The notes: generated by a model from the letters alone, not told the origin. Shown: positions 43,312-53,320, counted from the stretch's first letter. The stretch: DNA of 64,000 nt from JANWXD01 sp037446115 (GCA_037446115.1 JBBIJF010000004.1:124001-188000), one strand, 5' to 3'. Numbers and translations: made by a program.

Positions 43312-46059
43312 TCAGGCCGTCAGCAGCGGCAGTTCCACCTTGAGCACGGGATCCTCGATGGAGCCATGAATCCGGAAGCCCAGCTTCTCGCAGATCCGCA
43401 GCATATTGACGTTATCGGGCAGCACATCGCCCACGACCCGTTCCAGCTGCTCGTCCCGCGCGATCTGAATCAGGCGCCGCGTCAGTTCGATACCTAAGCC
43501 GCGGCCCTGGTATTCATCCGTGACGAGCACTGCGAATTCCGCCTCCGGGGCGCCGTGCAGCTTGCGGAGCCGCCCGACGCCCAGGATGCGCCGCTCGCCG
43601 GTCGCCGGATCACGGTGTTCCGCCACCAAGGCCATCTCGCGCGCGTAGTCAATGAAGCAGATGCGGACCAGCCGCTCGTGAGCCACGCGCTGGCTGAGCT
43701 TCAGCATATGGAGGTAGCGCAGGTAGACCGTGCGGTCAGAGAGCGTTTGGTGGAACTTGACCATGAGCGGCTCATCCTCGGCGCGGATGGGACGGATCAC
43801 GACCGGGGTACCGTCTTTGAGCGTCCAGTCGGACACGTACCGGACCGGGTAGGGACGGATGGCGGGTCTGGGAAGTTCCTCCTCCCGCGCGGCCGGATCG
43901 TGCAGCACGACACGGGCATCGAGTGCCACCAGGCCGTCGGGGGAGGCCAGCAGCGGGTTGATGTCTATTTCCTTTACCCAGGGCTGCTCGACCACGAGCC
44001 GGCTGAAGCAGACCAGAAGCTGCTCCAGGGCGGCCAGATCCACCGCCTTGCGGCCGCGCACCCCTTTGAGGGCCTCGTAAATCCGGGTCTGTTCCATCAT
44101 GCGCCGGGCCAGCGTCGTGGTGAGCGGCGGAAGCGCGAGGCCGCGGTCGCGAAAGACTTCGACGAGCTGGCCGCCCAGACCGAACAGGAGGACGGGGCCG
44201 AACTGCGGGTCAATCGAGGAGCCGATGATCAGTTCGTACCCGTCCAGCCGCACCATGGGCTGGACCGTGACGCCGAGGAAGTGGCCCTCGCCCGCTTTGT
44301 CGCGCACCGAAGCTTCGATGGCGCGAAAGGCCGCACGCACGGCGGCTTCATCGTGGAGGTTGAGGTGAACGCCGCCGACATCGGTCTTATGGGTGATGGT
44401 CTCGGAATGGAGCTTGAGCACGACGGGGTAGCCGATGCTCTCGGCGGCCTCGACCGCCTCGTCTTCGCCGCCCGCCAGGCGCGTAGCGACCGTGGGAATA
44501 CGGTAGAGCCGCAGCAGCTGTTTGGATTCGTACTCGGTGAGCAGGGTTCGCCCGGAGGCGCGAACGCGCTCGAGGATCTGCGCCGCCTCAGTAAGCGCCC
44601 CGGCCCCCTCCTCGAGCGCCGCGCTGAAGACCGGCGTTTCGTAAATGCTCTGGAGGTTGTAAGTGTATCGCCACATGTAGTGAAACATGCGCGCAGCGGT
44701 GTCGGGATACGGAAACGTCGGGATGTTCGCCGCATTCAGGATCCGTTCCCCCGCGGCCACCTCGGGACCGCCCATCCAGCTGGCGAGCACGGGCTTGTCG
44801 TCGAGGCGGGCATAGGGTTTGAGCTGCTCGGCCGTCTGGGTCGGATCGGTCATCGCCTGCGGAGTCAGCACGACCAGCAGCCCGTCGCTTGAAGGATCTT
44901 TGGCGGCAATCTCGAGCGCTTTCGCGTAGCGTTCCGGTCCGGCGTCGCCCAGGATGTCAATCGGATTGCCGCGGCTCCAGTGCCGCGGCAGGATCTGGTT
45001 GAGGGCTTCGATCGTTTCCGAAGACAAGTCGGCGAGTTCGCCTCCGCTGGTGATCAAGGCGTCGGTAGCGAGCACGGCGGGCCCGCCGGCGTTGGTGATG
45101 ATGGTCAGCCGCGGCCCCTTCGGGCGCGGCTGCTTGGCAAGCACCTCCGCCATGTAGAACAGCTCGGAGATGTTAGAGACACGGAGGACGCCGCTGCGGC
45201 GGAAGGCGGCATCCAGCACGTCGTCACTGCCCGTCAGTGCACCGGTGTGGGAGGCTGCCGCCTTGCCGCCGGCCGAGGTACGCCCCGCCTTGATGACGAT
45301 GATGGGCTTGTGCAGGGCCACCTCGCGGGCGGCCGAAAGAAACGAGCGGGCGTCTCCCACCGACTCCATGTAAAGCAGGATGCTGCGCGTGCGCGGGTCA
45401 TCGCCGAGATAATCAATCAAGTCTCCCCAGCCCACGTCCGCCATCGAGCCGATGGAGATAAACGCACTGAAGCCCACCAGTTCCTGAAAGCTCCAGTCCA
45501 GCACCGCCGTGCAGAGCGCACCGCTCTGGCTGATAAAACCCACGGTGCCGGAGCGCGCAATGCCCTTGGCGAAGGTGGCGTTTAAGCCCGTCGGCGGGCA
45601 CATCACCCCCAGGCAGTTGGGGCCGATGATCCGCATGGGGCCTTTGCGGGCCTCCTCGATGAGCTGCCGTTCCAGCTCCGCACCCTCCGGCCCAAGTTCT
45701 TTAAAGCCGGCGGAGATCACGACCGCGCCTTTGACTCCGGCTTCCACGCACTCGCGGATGATGCCCGGTACGGTCGGTGCGGGCGTGACGACCACGGCCA
45801 GATCCACCGGCTCGGGAACCGCTCCGATGCGCGGATAGGCCTTGATCCCCAGCACGCTGGTGCGCCGCGGGTTGACCGGAAAGACGGTTCCTCCAAAAGG
45901 CGTCGAGATGAGGTTCCAGAGCACCGTGCGCCCCACGCTGCCCGGCGTCTCGGTGGCTCCGATCACCGCCACGCTTTCCGGAGAGAAGAAAACATCAAGA
46001 GGCGTACGGCGGTCGTGGAGGATCCCGGCTTCCGAACCAGGTCGTTTCAGCTTTTTCAC
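43312..46059 (-). CDS. NDP-forming acyl-CoA synthetase fused to a GNAT acetyltransferase (Pat/PatZ-like)
   Basis: A 915-residue fusion. The first part is an ADP-forming acyl-CoA synthetase: CoA-binding domain ([20 protein letters not shown]), ligase domain, and ATP-grasp domain ([34 protein letters not shown]). The C-terminal 170 residues are a GNAT domain (VRPI-type start [14 protein letters not shown], acetyl-CoA loop [19 protein letters not shown]). This is the layout of protein acetyltransferase Pat. The phosphorylatable His of active synthetases is kept here (His271, in [10 protein letters not shown]), so ligase activity may persist. GTG 46059 is chosen as start because GGGGAGG precedes it; the frame is open to 46131. 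It probably has its own promoter. Confidence 0.9.
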   Translation of the reverse strand: MKKLKRPGSEAGILHDRRTPLDVFFSPESVAVIGATETPGSVGRTVLWNLISTPFGGTVFPVNPRRTSVLGIKAYPRIGAVPEPVDLAVVVTPAPTVPGIIRECVEAGVKGAVVISAGFKELGPEGAELERQLIEEARKGPMRIIGPNCLGVMCPPTGLNATFAKGIARSGTVGFISQSGALCTAVLDWSFQELVGFSAFISIGSMADVGWGDLIDYLGDDPRTRSILLYMESVGDARSFLSAAREVALHKPIIVIKAGRTSAGGKAAASHTGALTGSDDVLDAAFRRSGVLRVSNISELFYMAEVLAKQPRPKGPRLTIITNAGGPAVLATDALITSGGELADLSSETIEALNQILPRHWSRGNPIDILGDAGPERYAKALEIAAKDPSSDGLLVVLTPQAMTDPTQTAEQLKPYARLDDKPVLASWMGGPEVAAGERILNAANIPTFPYPDTAARMFHYMWRYTYNLQSIYETPVFSAALEEGAGALTEAAQILERVRASGRTLLTEYESKQLLRLYRIPTVATRLAGGEDEAVEAAESIGYPVVLKLHSETITHKTDVGGVHLNLHDEAAVRAAFRAIEASVRDKAGEGHFLGVTVQPMVRLDGYELIIGSSIDPQFGPVLLFGLGGQLVEVFRDRGLALPPLTTTLARRMMEQTRIYEALKGVRGRKAVDLAALEQLLVCFSRLVVEQPWVKEIDINPLLASPDGLVALDARVVLHDPAAREEELPRPAIRPYPVRYVSDWTLKDGTPVVIRPIRAEDEPLMVKFHQTLSDRTVYLRYLHMLKLSQRVAHERLVRICFIDYAREMALVAEHRDPATGERRILGVGRLRKLHGAPEAEFAVLVTDEYQGRGLGIELTRRLIQIARDEQLERVVGDVLPDNVNMLRICEKLGFRIHGSIEDPVLKVELPLLTA

Positions 46060-46254
46060 GTTTCCTCCCCGGCAGGCTCCATTCGGATTATTCTCCCCTG
46101 TATCGCTGAACGCTAGCACGCTGCGTGCCACGCGGAAGCGCCGTAGAAACCGCCTCCATCAACAACAGGTGGGCGAAATGACGCTCCCCCACGCCTGCCC
46201 CGCCGCGCGTCTGTGGGGCAACGTGCGCGGACGGCTTCGGTTTGGCCAACTACA

Positions 46255-47190
46255 TTACAGCGCGGGGCGCGGCTTTTCCAAGCAAAGGCGCACGAGGTCG
46301 GCAATGCGGGCCGTGCCCGCGCACAGGACGGTGTCGGCGCCGCCCCAGTAAATCTTCACGGTACCGTCCGGTTCGGGCACCGCACCGCAACTGAAGACCA
46401 CGTTGGGGACGTAGCCGGTACGTTCCCAGGGGTCCTCCGGCTCCAGGATCCACTCGTCTGCCACTCCCAGCACCCGCGAGGGGTCCTCGCGCGCATGGAG
46501 CGCCACACCCAGGCGGTACACCGCCCCGGCCATGGTTTGAAACACCCCGTGATAAATGTGCAGCCAGCCCTGATCGGTGAGAAAGGGAGGCGCTCCCGGA
46601 CCGACTTTCATCTCGTCCCAGTGATAAGGCGCCGGGCGGATAACCACTCTGGAATCACCCCAGTGAATCAGGTCGCGGGAGTAAGAGATCCAGATGGACC
46701 ACGGCAGGATGCCGCTGTGGGGCCGGTCCAGCCGCGCGTAGCGGCCGCCGAAAGTCTCCGGAAACAGCACGACGTTGCGGCAGTCAGCCTGGGTGATCAG
46801 TGCAAGACGGCGCACCGAACGAAAGTCCTCCGTGGCCGCCAGGCCGATGCGCACACCATAGCGGGAATAGGCGCTGTAAGTGATGTAGTACGTCTCGCCG
46901 ATGCGCGTAATGCGGGGATCCTCGACCCCGCATTCTTCGTAGTCGCGAAACGGAGGTGTTTCGGCGGGCGTGAGAAATGGTTCGCGCCGCACTTGAAAGC
47001 GGAAGCCATCGTCGCTTTCCGCCAGCCCGAGAATCGAACGGCCGTTGCGCAAGTGGGAGCGGAAGACCATCACGTAGCGGCCGGAGGCCCGCACGACCCC
47101 CGCGTTGTGAACCGTGCTCACCGGATAGGGAACCGCGTCGGGCGTCAGGATGGGATTGCCGGGGTAACGAACGATGGGACTATCTTTCAT
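46255..47190 (-). CDS. GH130-family glycoside phosphorylase-like protein (1)
   Basis: GH130 enzymes are five-bladed propellers that phosphorolyse, or in reverse build, beta-mannosides. This 311-residue protein has IVRYPGNPILTPD at its start, STVHNAGVV, the catalytic-site motif GVEDPRITRIGETYYITYSA, YHWDEMKVGPGAPPFLTDQG and WLHIYHGVFQ. The Asp of EDPR is the usual proton donor. I start at 47190 because homology begins eight residues in; alternatives are ATG 47220 and TTG 47244. It is the last gene of the GT/GH130 operon, 81 bases after the previous stop. Substrate linkage (beta-1,2 or beta-1,4 mannose) is not decided. Confidence 0.86.
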   Translation of the reverse strand: MKDSPIVRYPGNPILTPDAVPYPVSTVHNAGVVRASGRYVMVFRSHLRNGRSILGLAESDDGFRFQVRREPFLTPAETPPFRDYEECGVEDPRITRIGETYYITYSAYSRYGVRIGLAATEDFRSVRRLALITQADCRNVVLFPETFGGRYARLDRPHSGILPWSIWISYSRDLIHWGDSRVVIRPAPYHWDEMKVGPGAPPFLTDQGWLHIYHGVFQTMAGAVYRLGVALHAREDPSRVLGVADEWILEPEDPWERTGYVPNVVFSCGAVPEPDGTVKIYWGGADTVLCAGTARIADLVRLCLEKPRPAL

Positions 47191-47271
47191 CGCGTGGCTC
47201 GAGGATCTCGTCCCAGGCATGTCCTCCGATGGGTCTCCGGGCAAAGCCGCGGCGATCCGCAGGGTGCGATT

Positions 47272-48285
47272 TCATGGCTGCCCGAGAATTTTTCGGTATA
47301 CGCGCAGGTAATCTTCCACCATGCGCTCGCTCGAGAAGCGCTCTTCGGCCTCCCGGCGGCAGCGCCTGCGGTCGAGGGAAGGAATCCGCTTGACGGCCTC
47401 TACGGCCTCTTCCACTCCGGAGACGAGAAAACCCGTCTCTCCGTCCCGCAGGAGCTCCGGCATGGACCCGCGCGGGAAGGCGATCACCGGCGTGCCGCAC
47501 GCCATGGCCTCTACCACCGACAGGCCGAAAGGTTCCGCGAACCGTACGGGATGGAGAAGCGCCAGAGCGCCTCCGAGCAGCCGGTCCCGCAGTTGCGGGC
47601 CGGCGCTCCCCAGGTACTGGATCCGGTCGCCGTCCACGTGCGGCGCTACCTCCCGCTCCCAGTACCGTCGGTCCTGGATGATGCCCGCCATCAGCAGCCG
47701 CTTGCCGGCGCGTCGCGCAATCTCGATGGCTTCCGCAGTGCCCTTGTCCGGGTGGATGCGCCCGAAAAAGAGCAGATAATCTTCCGGCTGCTCGCGGAAG
47801 GTGAACATGCTCAGATCAATCCCGTGATACACGGTGGCGATGTATGTGAGATCCGGAGCGCGGTCGGCGTCGCTGATGGAGACATAGAACACGCGGCCAT
47901 CATATTTCCGGTAAACCGGAAGAATCTTGGGGGAGGAGAAACCGTGAATCGTGGTCACCACGGGTGTAGAAACCAGTGCAGAGTAAGTCAGTGGCAGAAA
48001 ATCAAAGTGGTTGTGGATAAGGTCGAATTCGTGCGCCCGTTCGAAGACCTCGGAGATGTGCAGGCATTCCCATACCTTGGCATCCAGCTCCGGATCCTCC
48101 TCGTAGCCCCGCGGGCAGACGGCCGCCAGGCGGGCCGAAGTGACCGAGTCCGCCGTGGCGAACAGGGTGACGTCCACGCCGCGGCGAACCAGGCCTTCGG
48201 TCAGCAGCGAAACGACCTGCTCCCAGGGACCATAATGCCTCGGGGGCGTGCGCCACGCGATGGGCGCCAGCATGGCCAGTTTCAC
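47272..48285 (-). CDS. family 4 glycosyltransferase with EX7E motif
   Basis: A 337-residue GT-B glycosyltransferase. It opens with KLAMLAPIAWRTPPRHYGPW, then DLIHNHFDFLPL, TTIHGFSSPK and the nucleotide-sugar domain LLFFGRIHPDKGTAEAIEIA. The EX7E motif is EPFGLSVVEAMACGTPVIAF. This is the only one of the three GTs in the operon with a regular EX7E. Its ATG overlaps the stop of the upstream GH130 gene (ATGA). The donor and acceptor sugars cannot be read from sequence; mannose is suggested only by the GH130 neighbours. Confidence 0.9.
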   Translation of the reverse strand: MKLAMLAPIAWRTPPRHYGPWEQVVSLLTEGLVRRGVDVTLFATADSVTSARLAAVCPRGYEEDPELDAKVWECLHISEVFERAHEFDLIHNHFDFLPLTYSALVSTPVVTTIHGFSSPKILPVYRKYDGRVFYVSISDADRAPDLTYIATVYHGIDLSMFTFREQPEDYLLFFGRIHPDKGTAEAIEIARRAGKRLLMAGIIQDRRYWEREVAPHVDGDRIQYLGSAGPQLRDRLLGGALALLHPVRFAEPFGLSVVEAMACGTPVIAFPRGSMPELLRDGETGFLVSGVEEAVEAVKRIPSLDRRRCRREAEERFSSERMVEDYLRVYRKILGQP

Positions 48286-49244
48286 TCGGAGCCGTCTCCC
48301 GCCGGCGACTCCAGCACGAACCGGAGCAGGTCCTTCAGGCTGGCCGTGGCCAGGGCGATCGAGGAGTCCGCAGCGCCGTAGTAAAGCCGCACCTCCTCGT
48401 CCTCAACCACCCAGCCGCAGGGGAAAACCACGCCAGGCACGTCGCCCTCGAGTTCGTAGACTTCCCGCGGGCCGAAGACCCACTGGCTGGAACGCCGCAG
48501 CACGCGCGTCGGGTCGTTGCGGTCCAGCAGGGCAAGGCCGAGACGGTACAGGCAGCCTGCGGCGGTGGTCCGCACGCCGTGGTAGAGGATGAGCCATCCC
48601 TCGGGCGTCTCCAGCGGCGGCGGCGAGAGCCCGATTTTACGAGCGTCCCACCAGCCGCCCCGGCGAGCCGGCAGGAGCACCCGGTGGTCGCCCCAGTGTT
48701 TCAGATCAGGCGAGAAAGAGATCCAGATGTGCGCGCCGGTCGTGGCCAGGGTCGCCACGGGCCGGTGCAGCATGGCCCAGCGGTCGTTGAAGCGCACCGG
48801 AAACAGGGCCGCGTCCTTGTCCTCGGGCGGCATCACCGGCCCGAGGCGGTGGAATGTCTTGAAGTCCTCCGTGTAGGCCAGCGATACCAGCGGACCGGCA
48901 TCGGAGAAGGCCGTGTACGTAATGGCCCAGCACTGGCGCTCCTCCAGCCAGGTCAGGCGCGGATCCTCGATGCCGTACATCTCCTCCGGGTGGGTTTCCG
49001 GGGAGGCCGGAAAGGTCGGTTCGCGATCAATCACCCAGCCGCCGAAGCCGTCCCGGCTGCGCGCCACCGTCAGGTGCGAAAAGCCTTTGCGGTCTTCGGC
49101 CCGGACCAGCAGCAAGGTCTCTCCGTCAACCTTGGCCGCGCCGGCATTGAAGACGGAGTTCACCGGATACGGCCATTGGTTGGCCGTCAGGATGGGATTC
49201 CGGTCGTAACGTTGAAACAGTTCGCTGAATTTGTAGTCGGCCAT
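48282..49244 (-). CDS. GH130-family glycoside phosphorylase-like protein (2)
   Basis: A second GH130 protein, 320 residues, clearly related to the one at 46255-47190 but well diverged. It has RYDRNPILTANQWPYPVNSV, FNAGAAKVDGETLLLVRAED, the EDPR motif in GIEDPRLTWLEERQCWAITY, IWISFSPDLKHWG and GWLILYHGVRTTAAGCLYRL. The first ATG shares one base with the stop of the upstream GT gene (TGATG), and its own stop overlaps the next GT by ATGA. Two different GH130 paralogues in one operon suggest two steps or directions on the same polymer. Confidence 0.88.
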   Translation of the reverse strand: MADYKFSELFQRYDRNPILTANQWPYPVNSVFNAGAAKVDGETLLLVRAEDRKGFSHLTVARSRDGFGGWVIDREPTFPASPETHPEEMYGIEDPRLTWLEERQCWAITYTAFSDAGPLVSLAYTEDFKTFHRLGPVMPPEDKDAALFPVRFNDRWAMLHRPVATLATTGAHIWISFSPDLKHWGDHRVLLPARRGGWWDARKIGLSPPPLETPEGWLILYHGVRTTAAGCLYRLGLALLDRNDPTRVLRRSSQWVFGPREVYELEGDVPGVVFPCGWVVEDEEVRLYYGAADSSIALATASLKDLLRFVLESPAGDGSE

Positions 49245-50470
49245 CAGAACTCTGGAGCAAACTCAGGTTTCCTGCCGGTCGCCTTGGCGCACCGGGCTTC
49301 CTCGTAGGCCTGGTTGTACTGGCGAGCGACAACCTCCCAGGAAACCACCTCATCCAAATACTGGCGCAGATTCTCGCCCAGTCTGAGGCGCAGCCGTTCA
49401 TCGCACGCCAGGCGGATGACCTTCTCCCGGAGCATCGCCTTGGTGGTGAACAACAACCCTCCCCGGCTTTCCAGGGCCTGCGCCGTCAGCCCTTCCATGG
49501 GCGCCGTGGTGATAAAGGGTTTGTTCAGGGCGATAATGCGGGCGAGGGTTCCGGACTGGGTCTCGTCCACCGTGGGCAGGACAATGAAATCGCAGACCGC
49601 CATCACTTTGTAATACATCTCGCCGCGCGGGATGAACTCGTAATAGTGGGCCAGCCCCTTGACCTCCAGAAGTTGCAACTCCTCTTTGTATTTGCGGTAA
49701 TCGCGTAGGTGGTTGGGATCGCGAGGCGCTCCGGCGGCCAGCAGGTCCCAGTCCTGTCCCGTTCGGGCTTTGATTTCCGCCGCGATCTCCTCCCACATCG
49801 AAGTCAGAATGTCCCACCGTTTGTTGGCCTGAATCCAGCCCACCAGCCCGACCAGGTGCGGGCCGATGTACGGCAGCCGGTTGAGTCCGATCTCCTCCCG
49901 CAGGCGGGGGACTTCGTCAATGCCCCAGCGCCGGTCGGGCCGGGCGCCGTGGGGGACCACCATGATGTTCCGCGGGGTGGGCCACCCGCGCGTCGAAAAG
50001 GTCCAGTCCAGCCGCCATCTCTGGTAGTGGCACTTGAAGAGCACCACATCGGCGCGCGCGCACAACTGGTGGATGAAGTTGGCCTCGAAATCGGTAAGAC
50101 GGCCGTGCACCGTGTGCGGTTCCACCACGAGCGGATAGTCGCTCAACGCATCGAGAAGTTCGAGAAAGCCGAGATTGCCGTCTCCGACGCCTCGCTCATC
50201 CACATACTCGTAAAGGCCGTACTCGTGCTCGACGTGGACGGCGTGAGGCTCCAGGCGCCTGACCTTGTCGGCGACGGGCTTCCACCAGTCGCGGCGCGAA
50301 AGGTCCATGAGGGGAAATACGCCGTCGCCGGCGCCGTCGGTGTGGCTGATGACGAGGACTTCCCGTCCGGGGTTGGCCCGCTGGATGAACTCGCGTGCCT
50401 CTTCGCAAAAGGTGCCGATCCCGCACAACCGCGGCGGGTAGCTGGAGATCATCACGATGGGCGCCGCCAT
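49244..50470 (-). CDS. glycosyltransferase of GT-B fold with non-canonical SGTLA site
   Basis: A 408-residue glycosyltransferase. The N-terminal half has VMISSYPPRLCGIGTFCEEA, VHVEHEYGLYEYVDERG and VVEPHTVHGRLTDFE; the C-terminal half has LVGLVGWIQANKRWDILTSM. Where GT4 enzymes carry EX7E, this one reads VDETQSGTLARIIALNKPFI. The next GT in the operon has the same Q-x(0-2)-SGTLA arrangement, so the two share a non-canonical donor site. It shares one base with the following GH130 gene and starts two bases after the upstream GT stop. Confidence 0.86.
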   Translation of the reverse strand: MAAPIVMISSYPPRLCGIGTFCEEAREFIQRANPGREVLVISHTDGAGDGVFPLMDLSRRDWWKPVADKVRRLEPHAVHVEHEYGLYEYVDERGVGDGNLGFLELLDALSDYPLVVEPHTVHGRLTDFEANFIHQLCARADVVLFKCHYQRWRLDWTFSTRGWPTPRNIMVVPHGARPDRRWGIDEVPRLREEIGLNRLPYIGPHLVGLVGWIQANKRWDILTSMWEEIAAEIKARTGQDWDLLAAGAPRDPNHLRDYRKYKEELQLLEVKGLAHYYEFIPRGEMYYKVMAVCDFIVLPTVDETQSGTLARIIALNKPFITTAPMEGLTAQALESRGGLLFTTKAMLREKVIRLACDERLRLRLGENLRQYLDEVVSWEVVARQYNQAYEEARCAKATGRKPEFAPEF

Positions 50471-50472
50471 AG

Positions 50473-52755
50473 TCAGGCCGCCGCGGCCGCCACAGGAGGC
50501 TTGGCGGCGTCAATGACGCCGGCGGCCATGGTCATCTCCAGAAGCGCCAGCAGGAAGGACAGCGTGGATTCGGCGCCTTCATTCTGGTTGACGCGGTCCG
50601 GATGGAGGCCGTCCCGGCAGCCCCCTGTGGCGGCATCATAAAGCGGGAGCCCGAGGTCATTGCGACCGAGGAACCACTCGAAGGCTCGCTGCGCCTCCTT
50701 CTGCCAGCAGGCATCGCCCGTCAGGCGCCACGCCTCCAGGCAGGCAGAGACCATCGCATGCGCGTCCACCGGCTGCTGATCGAACCGCGCGCGTTCTCCG
50801 TTGCGCCGGTAAAAGCCGTTGGAGCCGATGGGAACGAAGTGATCGCCGCCGGCGCGCTGTACTTCCGCCAGCCAGGCCAGCGCCTCCAGCGCCGCCTCTT
50901 CCATTTCCGGGCGCCCCATGCCCCGGCCGGCCAGCATCAGGGCGTGGGGCAGGGTGGCGTTGTCGTAGGCGACGATATCTTCGAACCACCGCCAGTCCGG
51001 GGTCCGCGTGCGGCGGTAAAGATCCATAAGGCGCTCCGCCAGAACTTCACGAGCGTTTTGCGCGGCCCGGTCTCCGGAAAACAGCCGCAGGTATTCATCA
51101 ATGCCGATCAAGGTAAAGGCCCAAGCCCGCGGGCTGGTGAATTCGAACGTGGCGGGAAGCGCCTGGTCAAATAACCGCGCGGCCAAACCGCGCAGGCCGG
51201 CGTGGCGGGATCGCCCCAGAACCGTCCCGAGCGCCCACAGTGCGCGGCCGTGCGCATCCTCCGAGCCCACTTCCTCCAGCCACTGGCGGTTGTAGGCAAA
51301 GAAATTCCGGAAGCGGCCCGCCGCCGGGTTGAAGGCGTGCCAGAGGAATCCGAGATACCGGGACGCCAGCTCGAACCGCTCGCCCACTTGTTCGAGCAAT
51401 ACCGAAAGAACCAGCGCCCGCGCGTTGTCGTCCGTAGTGTAGCCCTCGTTGTAGTTCGGCACCGTGAAAATGGCGTGCTGCAGCACTCCGGTATCATCGG
51501 TCAGGGTGCGCAGATGATCCAGCTTCAGCGGCGGAAGATCCAAAGGACGCTGTTGCAGAGTCACCGCCGCAAAAGCGGGCCGGGGGTGCGTGGCGCGCAG
51601 TTCCCGAGCCCGTTCGAAGGCCTCGACGTACTGGCGGGCCACACGCGGCCAGATCATTTCCCTTCCCAGCAGCCAGGCGCGCTTGCGCATGGCGTGGCGC
51701 TCGCCGTCGCATTCCAGCAGCTCGAGGACGCGGCGAGCGATCGCCTCCGGGTCGCGGAACGGGACCAGCACGCCGCGGCCGTCCTCCAAAAGCTCCTCGG
51801 CGTACCAGTAAGGCGTCGAGACGACGGCCTTGCCCATGCCTACGGTGTAGGCCAGGGTGCCGGAGACGATCTGCGCCGGGTTCAAGTACGGCGTGATGTA
51901 GAGGTCGGCTGCTCCGATGAACTCGGTCAACTCCTCCAGGCTGACGAAGCGGTTGTGAAAAATCACGTGCTCATCCACCTTGCGGGACCGGGCCAGCCGT
52001 TCCAACATCAACCGGTAGGACTCGCCTTCGCGCAGGGCCACGTGCGGATGGGTCGCCCCGAGCACGACGTAGACCACGTTCGGAAACTTTTCCAGGATGG
52101 CGGGCAATGCCTCGATGACATACTCGATGCCCTTGTTGGGTGACAGCAGCCCGAACGTGAGCAGGACGATTTTGCCCTGGACGCCGAACTGGTCTTTGTA
52201 AAAGTTGGGATCCACGAAGGGAACTTCCGGGATCCCGTGATGGATGAAGACGATCTTCTCGGCAGGCGCGCCGTAAATCTCCTGGAGAAACTGCGCTCCC
52301 CGCCGACTCATGACCACCAGCAGGTCGGAAAGCTGGATCAGCTCCAGCATCACCCTGCGCTGGTGCGGGTCCGGCTCCTTGAGGATCGTGTGCAGGGTGG
52401 TCACCACCGGCATGCGGAGCTCACGCAGCAGGGCCAGGATGTGGCTGCCGGCCGGGCCGCCGAAGATGCCGTACTCATGCTGGAGGCAGACGACCTCGAT
52501 ATTGTTCATGTTGAGGAAGTCGGCCGCCCGCTGGTAACTGGTGATATCGTTCTGGGCCAGTTCGAAGCGCACGCGCTCCGGGTAGGCATAACCGTCCGGC
52601 CGGTCGTTGACCGGCAGCGCCAGACAAGTCAGATCCGGGTACTGTGCCGCGATGGACTCGCACAGATCCGTGGTAAAGGTGGCGATGCCGCATTGGCGAG
52701 GCAAGTAGTTGCCAATCACCGCCACACGACTCAACGACGAGCCGAACGTATTCAT
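50473..52755 (-). CDS. glycosyltransferase fused to an (alpha/alpha)-barrel-like domain
   Basis: A 760-residue two-domain protein. The N-terminal 380 residues are a GT-B glycosyltransferase: AVIGNYLPRQCGIATFTTDL, VCLQHEYGIFGGPAGSHIL, VVTTLHTILKEPDPHQRRV, LTFGLLSPNKGIEYVIEALP and LNPAQIVSGTLAYTVGMGKA, with SGTLA in place of EX7E. The C-terminal 350 residues are all helical with motifs such as NYNEGYTTDDNARALVLSVL, FEDIVAYDNATLPHALMLAG and QQPVDAHAMVSACLEAWRLT, like an (alpha/alpha)6 toroid of the type found in N-acyl-glucosamine epimerases and several glycosidases. The ATG at 52755 has AAAGGA upstream; the open frame to 52851 is not used. It is the first glycosyltransferase of the operon. Confidence 0.87.
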   Translation of the reverse strand: MNTFGSSLSRVAVIGNYLPRQCGIATFTTDLCESIAAQYPDLTCLALPVNDRPDGYAYPERVRFELAQNDITSYQRAADFLNMNNIEVVCLQHEYGIFGGPAGSHILALLRELRMPVVTTLHTILKEPDPHQRRVMLELIQLSDLLVVMSRRGAQFLQEIYGAPAEKIVFIHHGIPEVPFVDPNFYKDQFGVQGKIVLLTFGLLSPNKGIEYVIEALPAILEKFPNVVYVVLGATHPHVALREGESYRLMLERLARSRKVDEHVIFHNRFVSLEELTEFIGAADLYITPYLNPAQIVSGTLAYTVGMGKAVVSTPYWYAEELLEDGRGVLVPFRDPEAIARRVLELLECDGERHAMRKRAWLLGREMIWPRVARQYVEAFERARELRATHPRPAFAAVTLQQRPLDLPPLKLDHLRTLTDDTGVLQHAIFTVPNYNEGYTTDDNARALVLSVLLEQVGERFELASRYLGFLWHAFNPAAGRFRNFFAYNRQWLEEVGSEDAHGRALWALGTVLGRSRHAGLRGLAARLFDQALPATFEFTSPRAWAFTLIGIDEYLRLFSGDRAAQNAREVLAERLMDLYRRTRTPDWRWFEDIVAYDNATLPHALMLAGRGMGRPEMEEAALEALAWLAEVQRAGGDHFVPIGSNGFYRRNGERARFDQQPVDAHAMVSACLEAWRLTGDACWQKEAQRAFEWFLGRNDLGLPLYDAATGGCRDGLHPDRVNQNEGAESTLSFLLALLEMTMAAGVIDAAKPPVAAAAA

Positions 52756-52777
52756 GACGGGTCCTTTCTGGCGGGCC

Positions 52778-53320
52778 TCATTCCAGAGGCGCCACGCGAA
52801 GTTCCCACCCCGCCGGTTCACGGAGGGAGTGCTCGCGGAACCACGTGACACGGTCCGCCGGAATTGCGATCAGGGTTTGCGCGTCTTCTTCCGGTTCCGG
52901 CCGTAGGCGGAACTGCAGGCCCTCCCGTCCGGCGCCGATCGCCGCGGCGACAGCCTCCGGTACGTAGCCGATGATCAGCGCCGCCCCGTTCGGAAGCTTG
53001 TGAATCTCGTAGCTATGGTAACTCCGTTTGCGAAACAACGGCGCGTTGACGTGGCCGGGCGCATACGTAAAGCCGTAGACGCCGCACGGCGCCCGGTCGA
53101 GGCCGGTGCCTTCGTCGGCGACAGAAATGAGTTCCACCCCATGGGTTTCCCGCAAACGGGCGCGCGCCTCCTCGGCGGGATCCGGCGGCGGCGCCGGCGC
53201 GGCGGGTGCGGGCGGCCGCCGGCGAAACCATCCGATCAATCCGACCACCAGCAACGGCGGAATCCCGGCAGCTCCTGACTGCAAACTCCACTCCGCAACA
53301 AGATGATCGAACATATGCAT
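52778..53320 (-). CDS. membrane-anchored protein heading the GT/GH130 operon
   Basis: A 180-residue protein. One hydrophobic segment at about 19-32 (GIPPLLVVGLIGWF) is followed by an Arg/Pro-rich linker and then a soluble domain of about 125 residues with VELISVADEGTGLDRAPCGV and IHKLPNGAALIIGYVPEAVA. I start at 53320 because the open frame upstream, to 53413, uses TTA and CTA codons that are otherwise avoided here. It ends 22 bases before the glycosyltransferase start on the same strand. I do not recognise the family. It may anchor or regulate the glycosylation system, which is inference from position. Confidence 0.66.
   Translation of the reverse strand: MHMFDHLVAEWSLQSGAAGIPPLLVVGLIGWFRRRPPAPAAPAPPPDPAEEARARLRETHGVELISVADEGTGLDRAPCGVYGFTYAPGHVNAPLFRKRSYHSYEIHKLPNGAALIIGYVPEAVAAAIGAGREGLQFRLRPEPEEDAQTLIAIPADRVTWFREHSLREPAGWELRVAPLE

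Noticed and set aside
46190..46220. TGCCCC/GGGGCA hairpin as terminator of the GT/GH130 operon
   Set aside because: The loop is 13 bases and no U-tract follows.
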